DNA from: DATKIY01 sp963726755
Lineage (GTDB): Bacteria; Actinomycetota; Actinomycetes; JAHEKZ01
Length of the DNA stretch: 64,000 bases
Assembly: GCA_963726755.1 (NCBI GenBank)
Contig: CAVSDB010000003.1
Location: 682,001 to 746,000 of the forward strand
Direction: 5' to 3'
Positions 17,422 to 26,927 of the stretch are shown one piece after another; positions within the stretch are counted from its first letter, which is position 1, and every line of letters starts with the position of its first letter. A model generated the notes under the pieces. That model searched no databases, was not told the origin of the DNA, and saw only the letters and a list, made by a program, of their open reading frames with translations. Both the position numbers and the translations under genes were made by a program.

Positions 17422-18405
17422 GACGCAATCGGTTCCTTCGCTCGCGGGGCCTCTAGCAGACAGGCGGCCGCTCGTCCAGGTCGAATTTCGTAAAGGGTGG
17501 GTTCGGTCGTGTGACAGTCGGCAAAGACCTGTGGGCACCGAGGGTTGAACGTGCAACCGGAGGGCAGATCAACCGGATCCGGTGGATCACCATCAAGGCC
17601 AGATGGTGCAAACCGACTTGTCGGGTCGCCGATTGTCGGGAAGGCGCCTGCCAGCGCCTTCGTATACGGATGTTCGGGGTGACGGAACACCTCGCTGCCA
17701 GTTCCGGTTTCCACAACCTTTCCGGCATACATCACAGCCACTCGGTCGCACTCGGCACCGAGAACCGAAAGGTCGTGGCTGATGATGACCAGTCCGACGC
17801 TGCGTTCGCGAACGATCTCGGACATCACGTTCAGCACCTGCGCCTGAACCATGACGTCAAGCGCGGTCGTGGGCTCATCGGCGATGATCAGTTCTGGTTC
17901 GCACGTCAACGCCAGCGCGATCATGACTCGCTGTTTTTGACCACCCGACAACTGGTGCGGGTAGGCCTCTGCCGCTCGGTCAGGAAGTCCGACCTGTCCG
18001 AGCAGGTCGAGCACGCGGGCGTGAGCAGAACTCTCGGTCGCGTCTTTGTCGTGCAACATGACGGGCTCGGCCATCTGAACCCCGATGCGCTGCAGCGGGT
18101 CAAGGGAGTGCATCGCGCCCTGGAAGACGATCGAAGCAGCACCCCAGCGAACCGCGCGCAGCCTGCCCCAGCTCATCTCGAGGACATTCTCGCCGTTCAG
18201 CAAGATCTCGCCGGTCACCTTGGCGCTCTTCGGGAGACAGCCGCAACGCGGTGGCAGCGAGCGTTGACTTACCGCAGCCAGACTCACCGGCGATGCCGAG
18301 AATCTCTCCTGAATCAACCTTGAGGTTGACACCCCTGACTGCCGGCACTTCGGTTCGCCCTGACCGGTACGTCACCGAGACGTCGCGCCATTCCATCAAA
18401 GTCAT
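17418..18405 (-). pseudogene. Oligopeptide/dipeptide ABC transporter ATPase (OppD/DppD type), frameshifted
   Basis: The ATG at 18405 begins MTLMEWRDVSVTYRSG, and Walker A GESGCGKSTLAA is intact. Around 18236-18239 one extra base breaks the frame after ATALRL; the next frame continues PKSAKVTGEILLNG as expected for OppD. Signature LSGGQKQRVMIALAL, Walker B IIADEPTTALD, the H-loop IISHDLSVL and the tail CTFNPRCPQVF are intact. The start overlaps the stop of the upstream permease (ATGA) and its stop overlaps the next ATPase start. A single insertion separates two otherwise family-conserved halves, so the break is very recent or a sequence error. Confidence 0.86.
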
Positions 18406-19358
18406 GAGAGCTCATTCTGTAGCCGGGGATCGAAGATGGTCTCGAGGGCACGGCTCATCAACGTGAAAGACAGCACCACGAAAATGACGCAGACGCCCGG
18501 CGGCAACACCCACCACCACGCGTCTTTGATCATCGCTGAGCCGTCGTAAGCATTCTCGAGAATTTTGCCCCACGACGGGGTTGTGTAGTCACCGAGCCCG
18601 AGGAACGCCAACGTCGTCTCAGTAAGGATGGCAATCGACACAGTCAAGGTTGCGTTTGCCAAGACCAGCGGCATGACGTTCGGCAAGATATGTCGCGTCA
18701 TCTGCTTCCAGTCGCCTGTGCCGAGCACTTTGGCGCGCTCAAGGTACGGACGACCTTCGATACTCAACGTCTGCGCGCGAACCAATCTCGCGGTCCCTGC
18801 CCAAGAGGTGATACCGATGACGATGATCGTGGTCGGCAGACCACCACCTACTACCGTGATCACGATAACGGCCAGAACCAGCCAGGGGATCACCAGGAAC
18901 CAGTCGGTGATTCTTAATAGCAACCCACCGAACCAGTTGCGGTAGTGGCCACTGCCGATTCCGACGAAGGTGCCGATCACCATCGACACGAAACTGGCAA
19001 CGATGCCAACTAAGAGCGAAACCCGGGCGCCGTAACAGATCTGAGCCAGTACAGAGACCCCATGATCGTCAGTGCCGAGCCAGAACGTCCAACTGGGCGG
19101 TGCCAGCACCGGATTGTTGAGAACTTCGGTGAATTCAAGGTCACTTCGCGGCCAAATCAGTGGGGCACTAATCGCCATAGCGACGAAGAAAAGCAGGATG
19201 CCCAGTCCCGTCATGCCACCCTTGTGGCGACGGAACTGATGGACGAAGCGGGTGAATCCAACGCGCCGACGAGCCCACGTCACGCGTCGGGCGGAAAGAA
19301 TTACAGGTGATTGCTCGGAGTCTGCGATCGGTGCTGGCGGTTCCTTAGTCAGACTCAT
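18402..19358 (-). CDS. ABC transporter permease (OppC/DppC type)
   Basis: An intact 318-residue permease. It has a hydrophilic N-terminal tail, an OppC-type first helix (MTGLGILLFFVAMAISAPLI), five further helices, and the EAA-type coupling segment around EGRPYLERAKVLGTGDWKQM. With the OppB-type subunit it would form the membrane channel for oligopeptides, dipeptides or nickel-type ligands. It overlaps both neighbours by 4 bp (ATGA), so the genes are translationally coupled. It is one of two intact members of this five-gene operon. Confidence 0.9.
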   Translation of the reverse strand: MSLTKEPPAPIADSEQSPVILSARRVTWARRRVGFTRFVHQFRRHKGGMTGLGILLFFVAMAISAPLIWPRSDLEFTEVLNNPVLAPPSWTFWLGTDDHGVSVLAQICYGARVSLLVGIVASFVSMVIGTFVGIGSGHYRNWFGGLLLRITDWFLVIPWLVLAVIVITVVGGGLPTTIIVIGITSWAGTARLVRAQTLSIEGRPYLERAKVLGTGDWKQMTRHILPNVMPLVLANATLTVSIAILTETTLAFLGLGDYTTPSWGKILENAYDGSAMIKDAWWWVLPPGVCVIFVVLSFTLMSRALETIFDPRLQNELS

Positions 19359-20393
19359 ATTCGAATCCTCGGATCAACCCAAGCGATGACTAGGTCGGCA
19401 ACTGTCACTGCCACCAGAACCGACACGGTGAACATAAGCGTCAGCGCCTGCAACAACACAAGGTCGTTTCCCTGAATCGCCTTAACGGTCAGACTGCCCA
19501 GGCCAGGTAACGAGAAGACGTACTCGACAGTGACGGCACCACCAACGACGAAGCCGATGTTCAGCAGGATCAGCGTGATCGTGGGCAGTGAAGCATTGGG
19601 CACCGCATGACGGGTGCGTACTTGCTTATCTTTGAGCCCGAATGCTCGACCAGTCGTCAGATAGTCCTGCTGACTTTCGTCGATGATCGAAGATCTAACG
19701 ATCAGCGAGTACTCGGCGATATAGACCAGCGAAAGCGCAGCCACGGGTAAGACCAGGTGCCACGCGATGTCGAGCGCGTTGGCAATAAACGACTGATCTA
19801 CGTCCGTACTTTGGAATCCGTTCACCGGGAACAGCTCGGGCATTGGGCCGATACCACTGGCAAACAAGATGATGAACATCATGCCGATCCAGAACTCCGG
19901 TGTCCCCCACAACGTGAGAGTTACTCCCGTCGCTCGCTTGTCGAACTTGCTGCCTCGCTGCCAACCGGACTTGACCCCGACGATGACGCCGAAGATCGAC
20001 CGACACGACGGTGGCCGACCCGACCAACAAAATAGTTGGCCAGATGTGCTCGCCGATTACTGTCCACACCGGCTTGCTGTAGGTGAATGAGATATCCCCT
20101 AGACCCAGCGGGTTCCTGAGGTAGTCGAAAAACTGCACATGGAGTGGTTTGTCGAAGGACGCCATCATCGCTTTGATGGAATCCTGGTCGACATTGCGAG
20201 CGCCCTTGTACTTCGCCGCCGGGTCCCCTGGCAGCACTCTGAACAAGAAGAAGTTGAAGACCAGGATGAAGGCCAACGTCCCCAGCGCGCTGATCGACAG
20301 CGACCTCGCGTACCGCAGATACCCGCCGCCTAGCCGAGGTTCCGCAATAACTTCAGGAACCTCGACTATGGCGGGCTCTACCGGAAGGGTCAC
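19355..20393 (-). pseudogene. ABC transporter permease (OppB/DppB type), frameshifted
   Basis: It starts at GTG 20393, a few bases after the binding-protein stop. The N-terminal helix and the OppB signature FLFRVLPGDPAA are in one frame as far as VGSATVVSV. One extra base near 19996-19998 shifts the frame; the protein continues IFGVIVGVKSGW, then TLWGTPEFWIGMMFI and the remaining helices to the stop at 19355. The second half includes the coupling helix YLTTGRAFGLKDKQV. Both halves retain family-typical sequence, so the lesion is recent or an assembly error. Confidence 0.85.
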
Positions 20394-20398
20394 TGGCG

Positions 20399-22276
20399 TT
20401 ACTCCACGTCTTCGGTGTTACGTCGACCTCTACTCACCAAGAAGACAACACCACCTACGAGCAGTGCCGCAACAGCAATGCCTCCAATGATTATTCCGGT
20501 GTTCGAACTGTCCGAACTCGTTGACGTCGAATCGCCTGCCAGATGGACATTGCGGTAAGTGAATGTGCCGTACTGGAACAGCAGCGGTCCCTCGGGATCC
20601 TCCGGCTGCGCCTCGAACCCGGTGAAGTCGCTGTTGTACGCCTGCAGGTAGTCGTAGTAGAGCGTGACGATGTAGGCGGTGTCATCGAAGATCATCTTCT
20701 GCATTTCCTTGATGATGTCCGCGCGCTTCGCCGGGTCTACCTCAACAGACTGCTGCTCATACAGCTGGTCGTACTTCTTGTTGCAGTAGAAGCTGTCGTT
20801 GAGGGCCGCCTTGAGAACACCATTCGCGTTCCGGTACGGCAATTGAGCGCAGGTGTACGTCGACACCTGGTAGTCGGGGTCTGGCTCAACGACCCACCCC
20901 CACTCGTACATGTCGAACGTGCCATCAGCGGCAACTTGGTACAGGAAGTTCTCCGACACGATCTTCACGTCGGCCTTGATCCCGATGGCCGCCAGCCACC
21001 CCTTCATGAATGAAACGGTGTCCTTCGACGTCTTGGAGTTCTGCCGACCGTACAGGCGGAACTCGAGGGGCCGACCTGGATCGGAGCTATCTGCCGGCAT
21101 CACGCGGACGCCGTCTGAACCCATGGTGTAGCCAGCGTCGTCCAACATCTGGTTGGCCTTATCGACGTCGTAACTTCGTGGTTCCGGCGGGTCGTAATGG
21201 AACTCCGAGTACAGGGGTGGGATGAACGACGTGCCCGGTTCACCACGACCTTGAAGTGATCGGTCGACCAAGGTCTGCTTGTCCATAGACAGTTCGATCG
21301 CTTGTCGAACTATCGGGTCCGCAAGTGCTGGGTGACCATCACCAACGGATTCGCCGTCGACGGTCTTCGCGCCCTGGTTGAACGTGATGTAGTTGAAGCC
21401 GTAGTAGACACCGCTGTGGGTGGTTACCCCAGGCGTGTCTTCGAGCGTGGGATACAGGTCGGCGTCAACCTCGTCGTAGAAGTCGATGTCACCCGATTTC
21501 AGTGCCAACACCTCAGCCGAGCTGTTGTCGAAGAGCGTGAAGGTGACACCGTCAATCTTCGGGGCCCCCAAGTAGTAGTCGGGGTTGGCCTTGAGCGACC
21601 AGAACTGGTCAGTCTTGGCCTCTGTGAGGATGAACGGCCCCGAGCCGACGCCACCGAGTTCAGTGTTCGGCTCGTTCGGGAACTCGCTGACCGCTTTCTC
21701 GTCGATCTTGGACCAGATGTGCTCGGGAATGATCGGAACGGCAAGCTTCGACATCAGCGGGCTGGGCTTTGACGTCGTCATGACCACGGTGTGGTCGTCA
21801 GGAGCCACGACCTTGGTGATGTTCTTGACGTAACCGCCGTAGTTGACCGCCTCGACCTGGCCGGTCATAACGCGGTTGAACGTGTACGCCACGTCGGCGG
21901 CGGTGAGGGGCACACCGTCGGACCACTTGATGCCCTGCCGGATGTCGTACGTGTAGGTGAGACCGTCGTCGGAGATCTCAGGCACTGCGGTGGCGATCAG
22001 CGGTTGCGGCCCGAAGTCCTGGCTGTACCCGATCAGCGGGTCGTACATCAACTGCCACAACTCGTAAGCGGTCGCGGTGATCCCCGTGAATGGGTTCAGT
22101 GAGTCGATCGGCTGCTGCAGACCCACTCGGAAGATGACGTCTTCGCTGCTGGGGGCGGAGCTCGCCGCCTGTGCCCCCGACGCACCAATGCCCGCCACGG
22201 TGGCTACCACCGCTGCTGCTGAAACCGCAGCCAGCGCTGCTCCCCAACGCCGCCCACTCTTACGCGTCCAGGTCAT
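20399..22276 (-). CDS. ABC transporter substrate-binding protein (SBP_bac_5), C-terminally membrane-anchored
   Basis: A 625-residue peptide-binding-type protein. A signal peptide (RKSGRRWGAALAAVSAAA...ASGAQA) is followed by the type-II periplasmic binding fold with VGLQQPIDSLNPFTG and ALTSELVWSDG-like blocks (here YDIRQGIKWSDGVPLTAADV). There is no lipobox Cys. Instead the C-terminus has a Ser-rich linker, one transmembrane helix (IIIGGIAVAALLVGGVVFLV) and a basic tail, which should hold it at the membrane. GGAGGG precedes the ATG at 22276 and fixes the start over an ATG 36 bp upstream. It heads the transporter operon. Confidence 0.9.
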   Translation of the reverse strand: MTWTRKSGRRWGAALAAVSAAAVVATVAGIGASGAQAASSAPSSEDVIFRVGLQQPIDSLNPFTGITATAYELWQLMYDPLIGYSQDFGPQPLIATAVPEISDDGLTYTYDIRQGIKWSDGVPLTAADVAYTFNRVMTGQVEAVNYGGYVKNITKVVAPDDHTVVMTTSKPSPLMSKLAVPIIPEHIWSKIDEKAVSEFPNEPNTELGGVGSGPFILTEAKTDQFWSLKANPDYYLGAPKIDGVTFTLFDNSSAEVLALKSGDIDFYDEVDADLYPTLEDTPGVTTHSGVYYGFNYITFNQGAKTVDGESVGDGHPALADPIVRQAIELSMDKQTLVDRSLQGRGEPGTSFIPPLYSEFHYDPPEPRSYDVDKANQMLDDAGYTMGSDGVRVMPADSSDPGRPLEFRLYGRQNSKTSKDTVSFMKGWLAAIGIKADVKIVSENFLYQVAADGTFDMYEWGWVVEPDPDYQVSTYTCAQLPYRNANGVLKAALNDSFYCNKKYDQLYEQQSVEVDPAKRADIIKEMQKMIFDDTAYIVTLYYDYLQAYNSDFTGFEAQPEDPEGPLLFQYGTFTYRNVHLAGDSTSTSSDSSNTGIIIGGIAVAALLVGGVVFLVSRGRRNTEDVE

Positions 22277-22663
22277 TCGACAATCCCTCCAGATGGCGAC
22301 CACTGCCCTCACAGGGTCGTGCTGAACCTACTGACTGCTGAGCATCGCGGTCACGCGATCGGGATAACTGGTGAAAAGCGGCCATCTCGCCAAGAACTCG
22401 AGCTCCCGTCTTCGGGGCTCGAGCAAGAAGATTTCCGGCGAAACTCTCCGTTTCCCTCCAAATATCCCGATCATGTCCGCTTTGCGGCACACGAACCACG
22501 GTCTCGTGGGGCAGAACGTAAACCACGGAGCGGCGCGCGTCCAGGTTTGTGACCGAACTGTCGCCTTGGCGCGCAGCAGTCGCCCACTCACTTGCTAGGC
22601 AAAGCGGGCGCTATAGCGCCCGCACCGTCTAGCAACTTTCGTCTGCGGTGGCGGAGGGCGGGC
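22277..22663. other. Intergenic region upstream of the peptide transporter operon
   Basis: A 387-bp gap. It must contain the promoter of the minus-strand transporter operon, but I see no convincing -35/-10 pair. It holds a hairpin at 22394-22421 (CTCGAGC/GCTCGAG arms enclosing a CCCG/CGGG stem) and the dispersed palindrome at 22592-22635, 28 bp downstream of gad. Confidence 0.5.
22592..22635. repeat. Dispersed long palindrome, copy A
   Basis: Outer arms TTGCTAG/CTAGCAA flank a perfect 20-bp palindrome GCGGGCGCTATAGCGCCCGC (22604-22623). Related copies are at 41255-41306 and 62603-62650. It lies just past the gad stop codon. Confidence 0.85.
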
Positions 22664-24068
22664 TCAGTGGGCGAAGGATTTGCCAGCGTCCTGCTCGCGA
22701 GGCAGTGGACCGCTAAGACCCTCGAGATAATCCACGCACAGTTTGAGGTCGGCAAGGAACAGGTGCGCGAGGTCCATCGACAGCCCGTTTCGCACCACCA
22801 CTCGCATCACGGTGATGTCCTGGATGTCCTCGGGCATGGGGTACGCCGGGACCTGCCAGCCGTGCTCGCGGAGTTTGTTCGACAGGTCGTACAGATCCCA
22901 GTTATCGGTGTGACCGGCTTTCAATCGCCAGGCGAAGACCGGGATGTCCGACCCGTCAGTCAACAATTCGAACGGGCTCAATTTGCCGACCTCGGACGAC
23001 AAGAACATCGCGACGTCCTGCGAGGCCTTTTGGACGTTGTAGTAGCCCTGACGTCCGAGCCGAAGGAACAGGTAGTACTGCAGCAAGACCTGTCCACCGG
23101 GACGCGAGAAGTTCAGCGCAAAGGTCGGCATGTCGCCGCCCAGGTACGACACCCGGAAGATCAAGTCTTCAGGCACGTACTCGGCCTTGCGCCAAACAAC
23201 CCACCCCAATCCCGGGTAGACCAGCCCGTACTTGTGCGCTGACGTACTGATCGAGTGCACCCGCTCCAACCGGAAGTCCCACACAAGATCTGGTTGCAGG
23301 AAGGGCGCGATCATGCCGCCTGATGCACCGTCTACGTGGATCGGGATGTCCAGTCCCGTCCGCTTCTGCAAGTCATCGAGTGCCTCAGCGATCTCCTTCA
23401 CCGGTTCGTAGATCCCGGTAAAGGTCACGCCCATGATGACCACAACACCGATGGTGTTCTCGTCAACGACGGACAAGACGCCTTCGGCGGTCAGACCCGG
23501 TGCCTCGTTCGGTAACTGGGACGTAACGTGGCTCCACGTCCCAGTAGTTGGCGAACTTCTCCCACACCACCTGAACCGCGGAGCTCATGATGATGTTCGG
23601 CTTCTCGGTGGACTTACCCTCTGCTCGACGCTTCTGCTGCCAGCGGCGCTTGAACGTGAGGCCGCCGAGCATGCACGCCTCTGACGAACCGATTGTTGAG
23701 ACACCGACCGTGTTGTGAGCTTCTGGTGAGTTCCAGAGGTCAGCGATGATGTGAACGCAGCGATCCTCGATGTCGGCGGTTTGCGGGTATTCGTCCTTGT
23801 CGATCATGTTCTTATCTGCCGCTAGCCCGAAGAGCAAGGCTGCGTGGGGATCCATCCAGGTACCGACGAACGTTGCGAGGTTCTGCCGCGAGTTCCCGTC
23901 GAGCATCATCTCGTCGCGGACGATTTGGGCTGCGGTCTCGGGAAGCATTTCGCCGTCCGGCAATCGCCACCGTGGAACTGTTGCTCCGTCCTCCCCCGCG
24001 AAGAGCGGATTCGCTGCAACTTCATCTGGCCTGAGGTGATGACTTCGTTTCGGGTGCTGTGAGGGCAT
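22664..24068 (-). pseudogene. gadB: Glutamate decarboxylase, frameshifted
   Basis: Group II PLP decarboxylase. The N-terminal half includes GTWMDPHAALLF, STIGSSEACMLGGLTFKRRW and NIIMSSAVQVVWEKFANYW. A one-base surplus near 23508-23511 breaks the frame after RYVPVT; the next frame resumes NEAPGLTAEGVLSVVDENT. The PLP lysine motif SISTSAHKYGLVYPGLGWV and the full C-terminus are intact. GAD converts glutamate to GABA and CO2, consuming a proton, and often serves acid resistance. The C-terminal part ends with the usual His-containing segment. The two halves together give the normal ~465-residue length. Confidence 0.88.
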
Positions 24069-24182
24069 GGGAGGACACTACCCAGGGTGTAGTCCGAGGG
24101 GAACCGGTTGACTTGAACGTGACGTTGCCCATTAGGTGGACCTTGTCTGCATTGCGCGGACTCCCGATCGGAGGACACACCC

Positions 24183-24665
24183 ATGGCCACCATCGTCGTC
24201 GTGACCACTCACGCGCTGTCGGCTACAGATGCCAGTGACCTCATCGAACTGAGCCCCGACAAGACGTCTACGACATTTCACGTGGCGGTTCCGAAGCAAC
24301 CGACGTCAGCCTCGATGAGCGCGGTTATCGACGATTGGGAAATGGATGTCGCATCCGGACGAGGGAGTGCGGGCGCCAACCATCCGGACCGGCAGCAGAA
24401 CCCCGGAGCGATCGCGGACCACGACGCACAGAGCGTCCTTGATGCCTCGCTCAAGGCGCTACGCGACGCAGGGGTGACTGCCGACGGCGAAGTCACACCG
24501 CAGCATCCGCTGGATTCGATCGGCGACATCGTCGCGCACCACAAACCTGACGAGGTCGTTGTCATGATCCGTCACCACAGTCTCCGCGGGGCCGCTGCGT
24601 CGGATCTCGCGGCCAAGATTAAGCGGAAGTTCGACGTCGACACGTTGCGCGTCAAGGCGCACTAG
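24183..24665 (+). CDS. Conserved-looking hypothetical protein, universal-stress-like
   Basis: A 160-residue soluble protein. It begins with a beta strand (ATIVVVTTHAL), has a central low-complexity linker, and ends with SLKALRDAGVTADGEVTPQHPLDSI ... DEVVVMIRHH. That latter part resembles the alpha/beta fold of small actinobacterial universal-stress-type proteins; I infer the similarity from pattern only. A strong GGAGGA precedes the ATG. It diverges from gad and converges with the HAD gene. Function unknown. Confidence 0.7.
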   Translation: MATIVVVTTHALSATDASDLIELSPDKTSTTFHVAVPKQPTSASMSAVIDDWEMDVASGRGSAGANHPDRQQNPGAIADHDAQSVLDASLKALRDAGVTADGEVTPQHPLDSIGDIVAHHKPDEVVVMIRHHSLRGAAASDLAAKIKRKFDVDTLRVKAH

Positions 24666-24675
24666 TCACCTGGCG

Positions 24676-25476
24676 TTAACGCGCACTCGCGGCGAGCAGT
24701 TCCTCGAGAACCACCGCAACGGCGTCATCCTGCACAACACCAATCACCTCCGTGGCTGCCGCGAGCGCAGCCGGATGCGAGTTGCCCATCGCAAAACTTC
24801 GACCTGCCCACTCAAGCATTGGAACGTCGTTGGGCATGTCGCCAAACGCCACGGACTCGTCGGCGGTGATCCCCCACTGCGACGCGAGGCGCTGCAGCGT
24901 CGATGCCTTGTTCACTCCGGCAGCACTAAGTTCAAGCAGCGAATCGTTGGAGTTCGAATGTGTTACCTCGACGACTCCGTCGAGAATCCTGCTCGCAAGT
25001 TCGAGCATCACATCCCCGGTTGACGAGTCGTCGCGCACTAGCAATTTCGCCACGGGTTGTGTCAGAAACTGGTCGATGGGGCCGATCCCAAGGAGCGGCT
25101 CGGGGTTCCATCGAGGCAGGTACGCCGGCTCATGTCCGAAGCCATCGAGGATCTCGACTCCGAAAGCCGCTTCGGGAAGTGCCTCGCGTACCAACTTCAC
25201 GGCGGTGCGCGCATCGTCGACCGTCATCGCGAAGGTTTCGACCACTGAGTCGGCCGCCATGTCGTAGACGTAGGCGCCGTTGGCGCAGACCGCCACCCCT
25301 CGATGACCGGTTTCAGCGACGATGTCCTGCATCCAGCGCGGCGGACGCCCAGTAACGAAAACGATCCGAATCCCACGGTCTGAGGCTGCTTCGAGGGCCG
25401 CCAACGTTCGAGCCGAGACAGACCCGTCGCGACGCACGATCGTGCCGTCTAGGTCGGTCGCGATAAGTCGAATCAC
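24676..25476 (-). CDS. HAD-superfamily phosphatase, Cof type
   Basis: About 266 residues. Motif I is IATDLDGTIVRRDG, motif II FVTGRPP, motif III has the conserved Lys in GVNKAST, and motif IV is VAFGDMPNDVPML. A C2B cap lies between motifs II and III, as in Cof-type sugar-phosphate or FMN/PLP phosphatases; the substrate is unknown. The GTG at 25476 has GGAG at suitable spacing; a GTG three bases upstream is possible. The longer open frame overlaps the trpB2 upstream region. Confidence 0.88.
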   Translation of the reverse strand: MIRLIATDLDGTIVRRDGSVSARTLAALEAASDRGIRIVFVTGRPPRWMQDIVAETGHRGVAVCANGAYVYDMAADSVVETFAMTVDDARTAVKLVREALPEAAFGVEILDGFGHEPAYLPRWNPEPLLGIGPIDQFLTQPVAKLLVRDDSSTGDVMLELASRILDGVVEVTHSNSNDSLLELSAAGVNKASTLQRLASQWGITADESVAFGDMPNDVPMLEWAGRSFAMGNSHPAALAAATEVIGVVQDDAVAVVLEELLAASAR

Positions 25477-25559
25477 CACTCCATCGTGCCCTGTCTTGGC
25501 ATCCGGGCTGCACGTACTTGCCGTGGTCGCTAAGTTGCCCATTGGCGAGAGGAGCTCAC

Positions 25560-26927
25560 ATGGGCGAGGTCAGGCAACACAAGTTCCTGCTGAACGAAGA
25601 CGAAATGCCGACGCATTGGTACAACGTCATCGCCGACTTGCCGAGCCCACCTCCGCCTCCGCTGCACCCTGGAACCCTGCAGCCGATTGGGCCGGACGAC
25701 CTTGCTCCACTGTTTCCGATGGACCTCATTGCGCAGGAAGTAACCACCGATCAGTACGTCGAGATCCCCCAAGAAGTGCAAGACATCTATCGCCTCTGGC
25801 GGCCGTCGCCGCTGTTCCGTGCTCACCAACTGGAACGTGCGCTTGGTACGCCTGCACACATCTATTACAAGTACGAAGGTGTGTCTCCCGCCGGGTCACA
25901 CAAGCCGAACACCGCTGTTCCGCAGGCGTACTACAACGCCAAAGCAGGCGTCCGGAAGCTGACGACCGAAACGGGCGCGGGCCAGTGGGGTACCGCGCTG
26001 GCGTTGGCCTGCGCGATGTTTGGCCTGGAGTGTGAGGTCTGGCAGGTCGGCGCTTCGTACGATCAAAAGCCGTACCGACGAATGATGATCGAAACGTTCG
26101 GTGGCATCGTTCACCGATCACCGTCAAACCTCACAGAGGCTGGCCGACGCTACTTGGCCGAGGACCCGCATCACCCGGGGTCATTGGGAATCGCCATCAG
26201 CGAGGCGGTCGAAGTCGCCGGCCCCGATCCAGACACGCGCTATTCGCTGGGCAGCGTGCTCAATCACGTGCTGCTTCACCAGACGATCATCGGCGAAGAG
26301 GCGCTCAAGCAACTGGCGATGGCTGGCGAGACACCCGACGTGCTCATTGGTTGCACCGGAGGCGGTTCGAACTTCGGGGGGCTGGCATTCCCGTTCCTGC
26401 GCGAGAAGTTGGCGGGACGAATGAGCCCCGTCATACGCGCGGTCGAGCCCGCGTCGTGTCCCTCGCTCACTCGCGGCACCTACGCATACGACTTCGGTGA
26501 CGCCGCCGGCATGACACCGCTGGTGAAGATGCACACGTTGGGACATGACTTCGTACCGGATCCGATCCACGCTGGCGGATTGCGCTACCACGGAATGTCC
26601 CCGCTCATCTCGCACATCTACGAGCTCGGCTTGATGGAGGCAGTCGCTGTCCCACAGTCAGAGTGCTTCGCCGCCGGTGTGCAGTTCGCGCGGACCGAGG
26701 GGATCATCCCTGCGCCCGAACCGACTCATGCGTTGGCCGCAACGGTGCGCGAGGCGTTGGCATGCAAGGAGTCGGGAGAAGAAAAGGTGATTCTCACCGC
26801 GCTATGTGGACACGGTCATCTCGACATGGCGGCGTACGACTCGTACTTGCACGGAACGTTGGAGGACGAACCAGTCAGCGACGAGCGGTTCGCCGCAGCC
26901 CTTCAGACACTGCCGCAACTCACGTAA
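25560..26927 (+). CDS. trpB2: Tryptophan synthase beta chain-like, TrpB2 type
   Basis: A 455-residue PLP enzyme. The lysine motif YEGVSPAGSHKPNTAVPQ and the phosphate-binding GCTGGGSNFGG are clear. The long N-terminal segment (EMPTHWYNVIADLPSP...) is typical of TrpB2 rather than TrpB1. It condenses indole and serine to tryptophan; TrpB2 enzymes often act without TrpA as indole salvage enzymes, and no trpA or other trp gene is nearby. GAGAGGAG precedes the ATG at 25560. Its 3' end overlaps convergent serS by 8 bp. Confidence 0.93.
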   Translation: MGEVRQHKFLLNEDEMPTHWYNVIADLPSPPPPPLHPGTLQPIGPDDLAPLFPMDLIAQEVTTDQYVEIPQEVQDIYRLWRPSPLFRAHQLERALGTPAHIYYKYEGVSPAGSHKPNTAVPQAYYNAKAGVRKLTTETGAGQWGTALALACAMFGLECEVWQVGASYDQKPYRRMMIETFGGIVHRSPSNLTEAGRRYLAEDPHHPGSLGIAISEAVEVAGPDPDTRYSLGSVLNHVLLHQTIIGEEALKQLAMAGETPDVLIGCTGGGSNFGGLAFPFLREKLAGRMSPVIRAVEPASCPSLTRGTYAYDFGDAAGMTPLVKMHTLGHDFVPDPIHAGGLRYHGMSPLISHIYELGLMEAVAVPQSECFAAGVQFARTEGIIPAPEPTHALAATVREALACKESGEEKVILTALCGHGHLDMAAYDSYLHGTLEDEPVSDERFAAALQTLPQLT

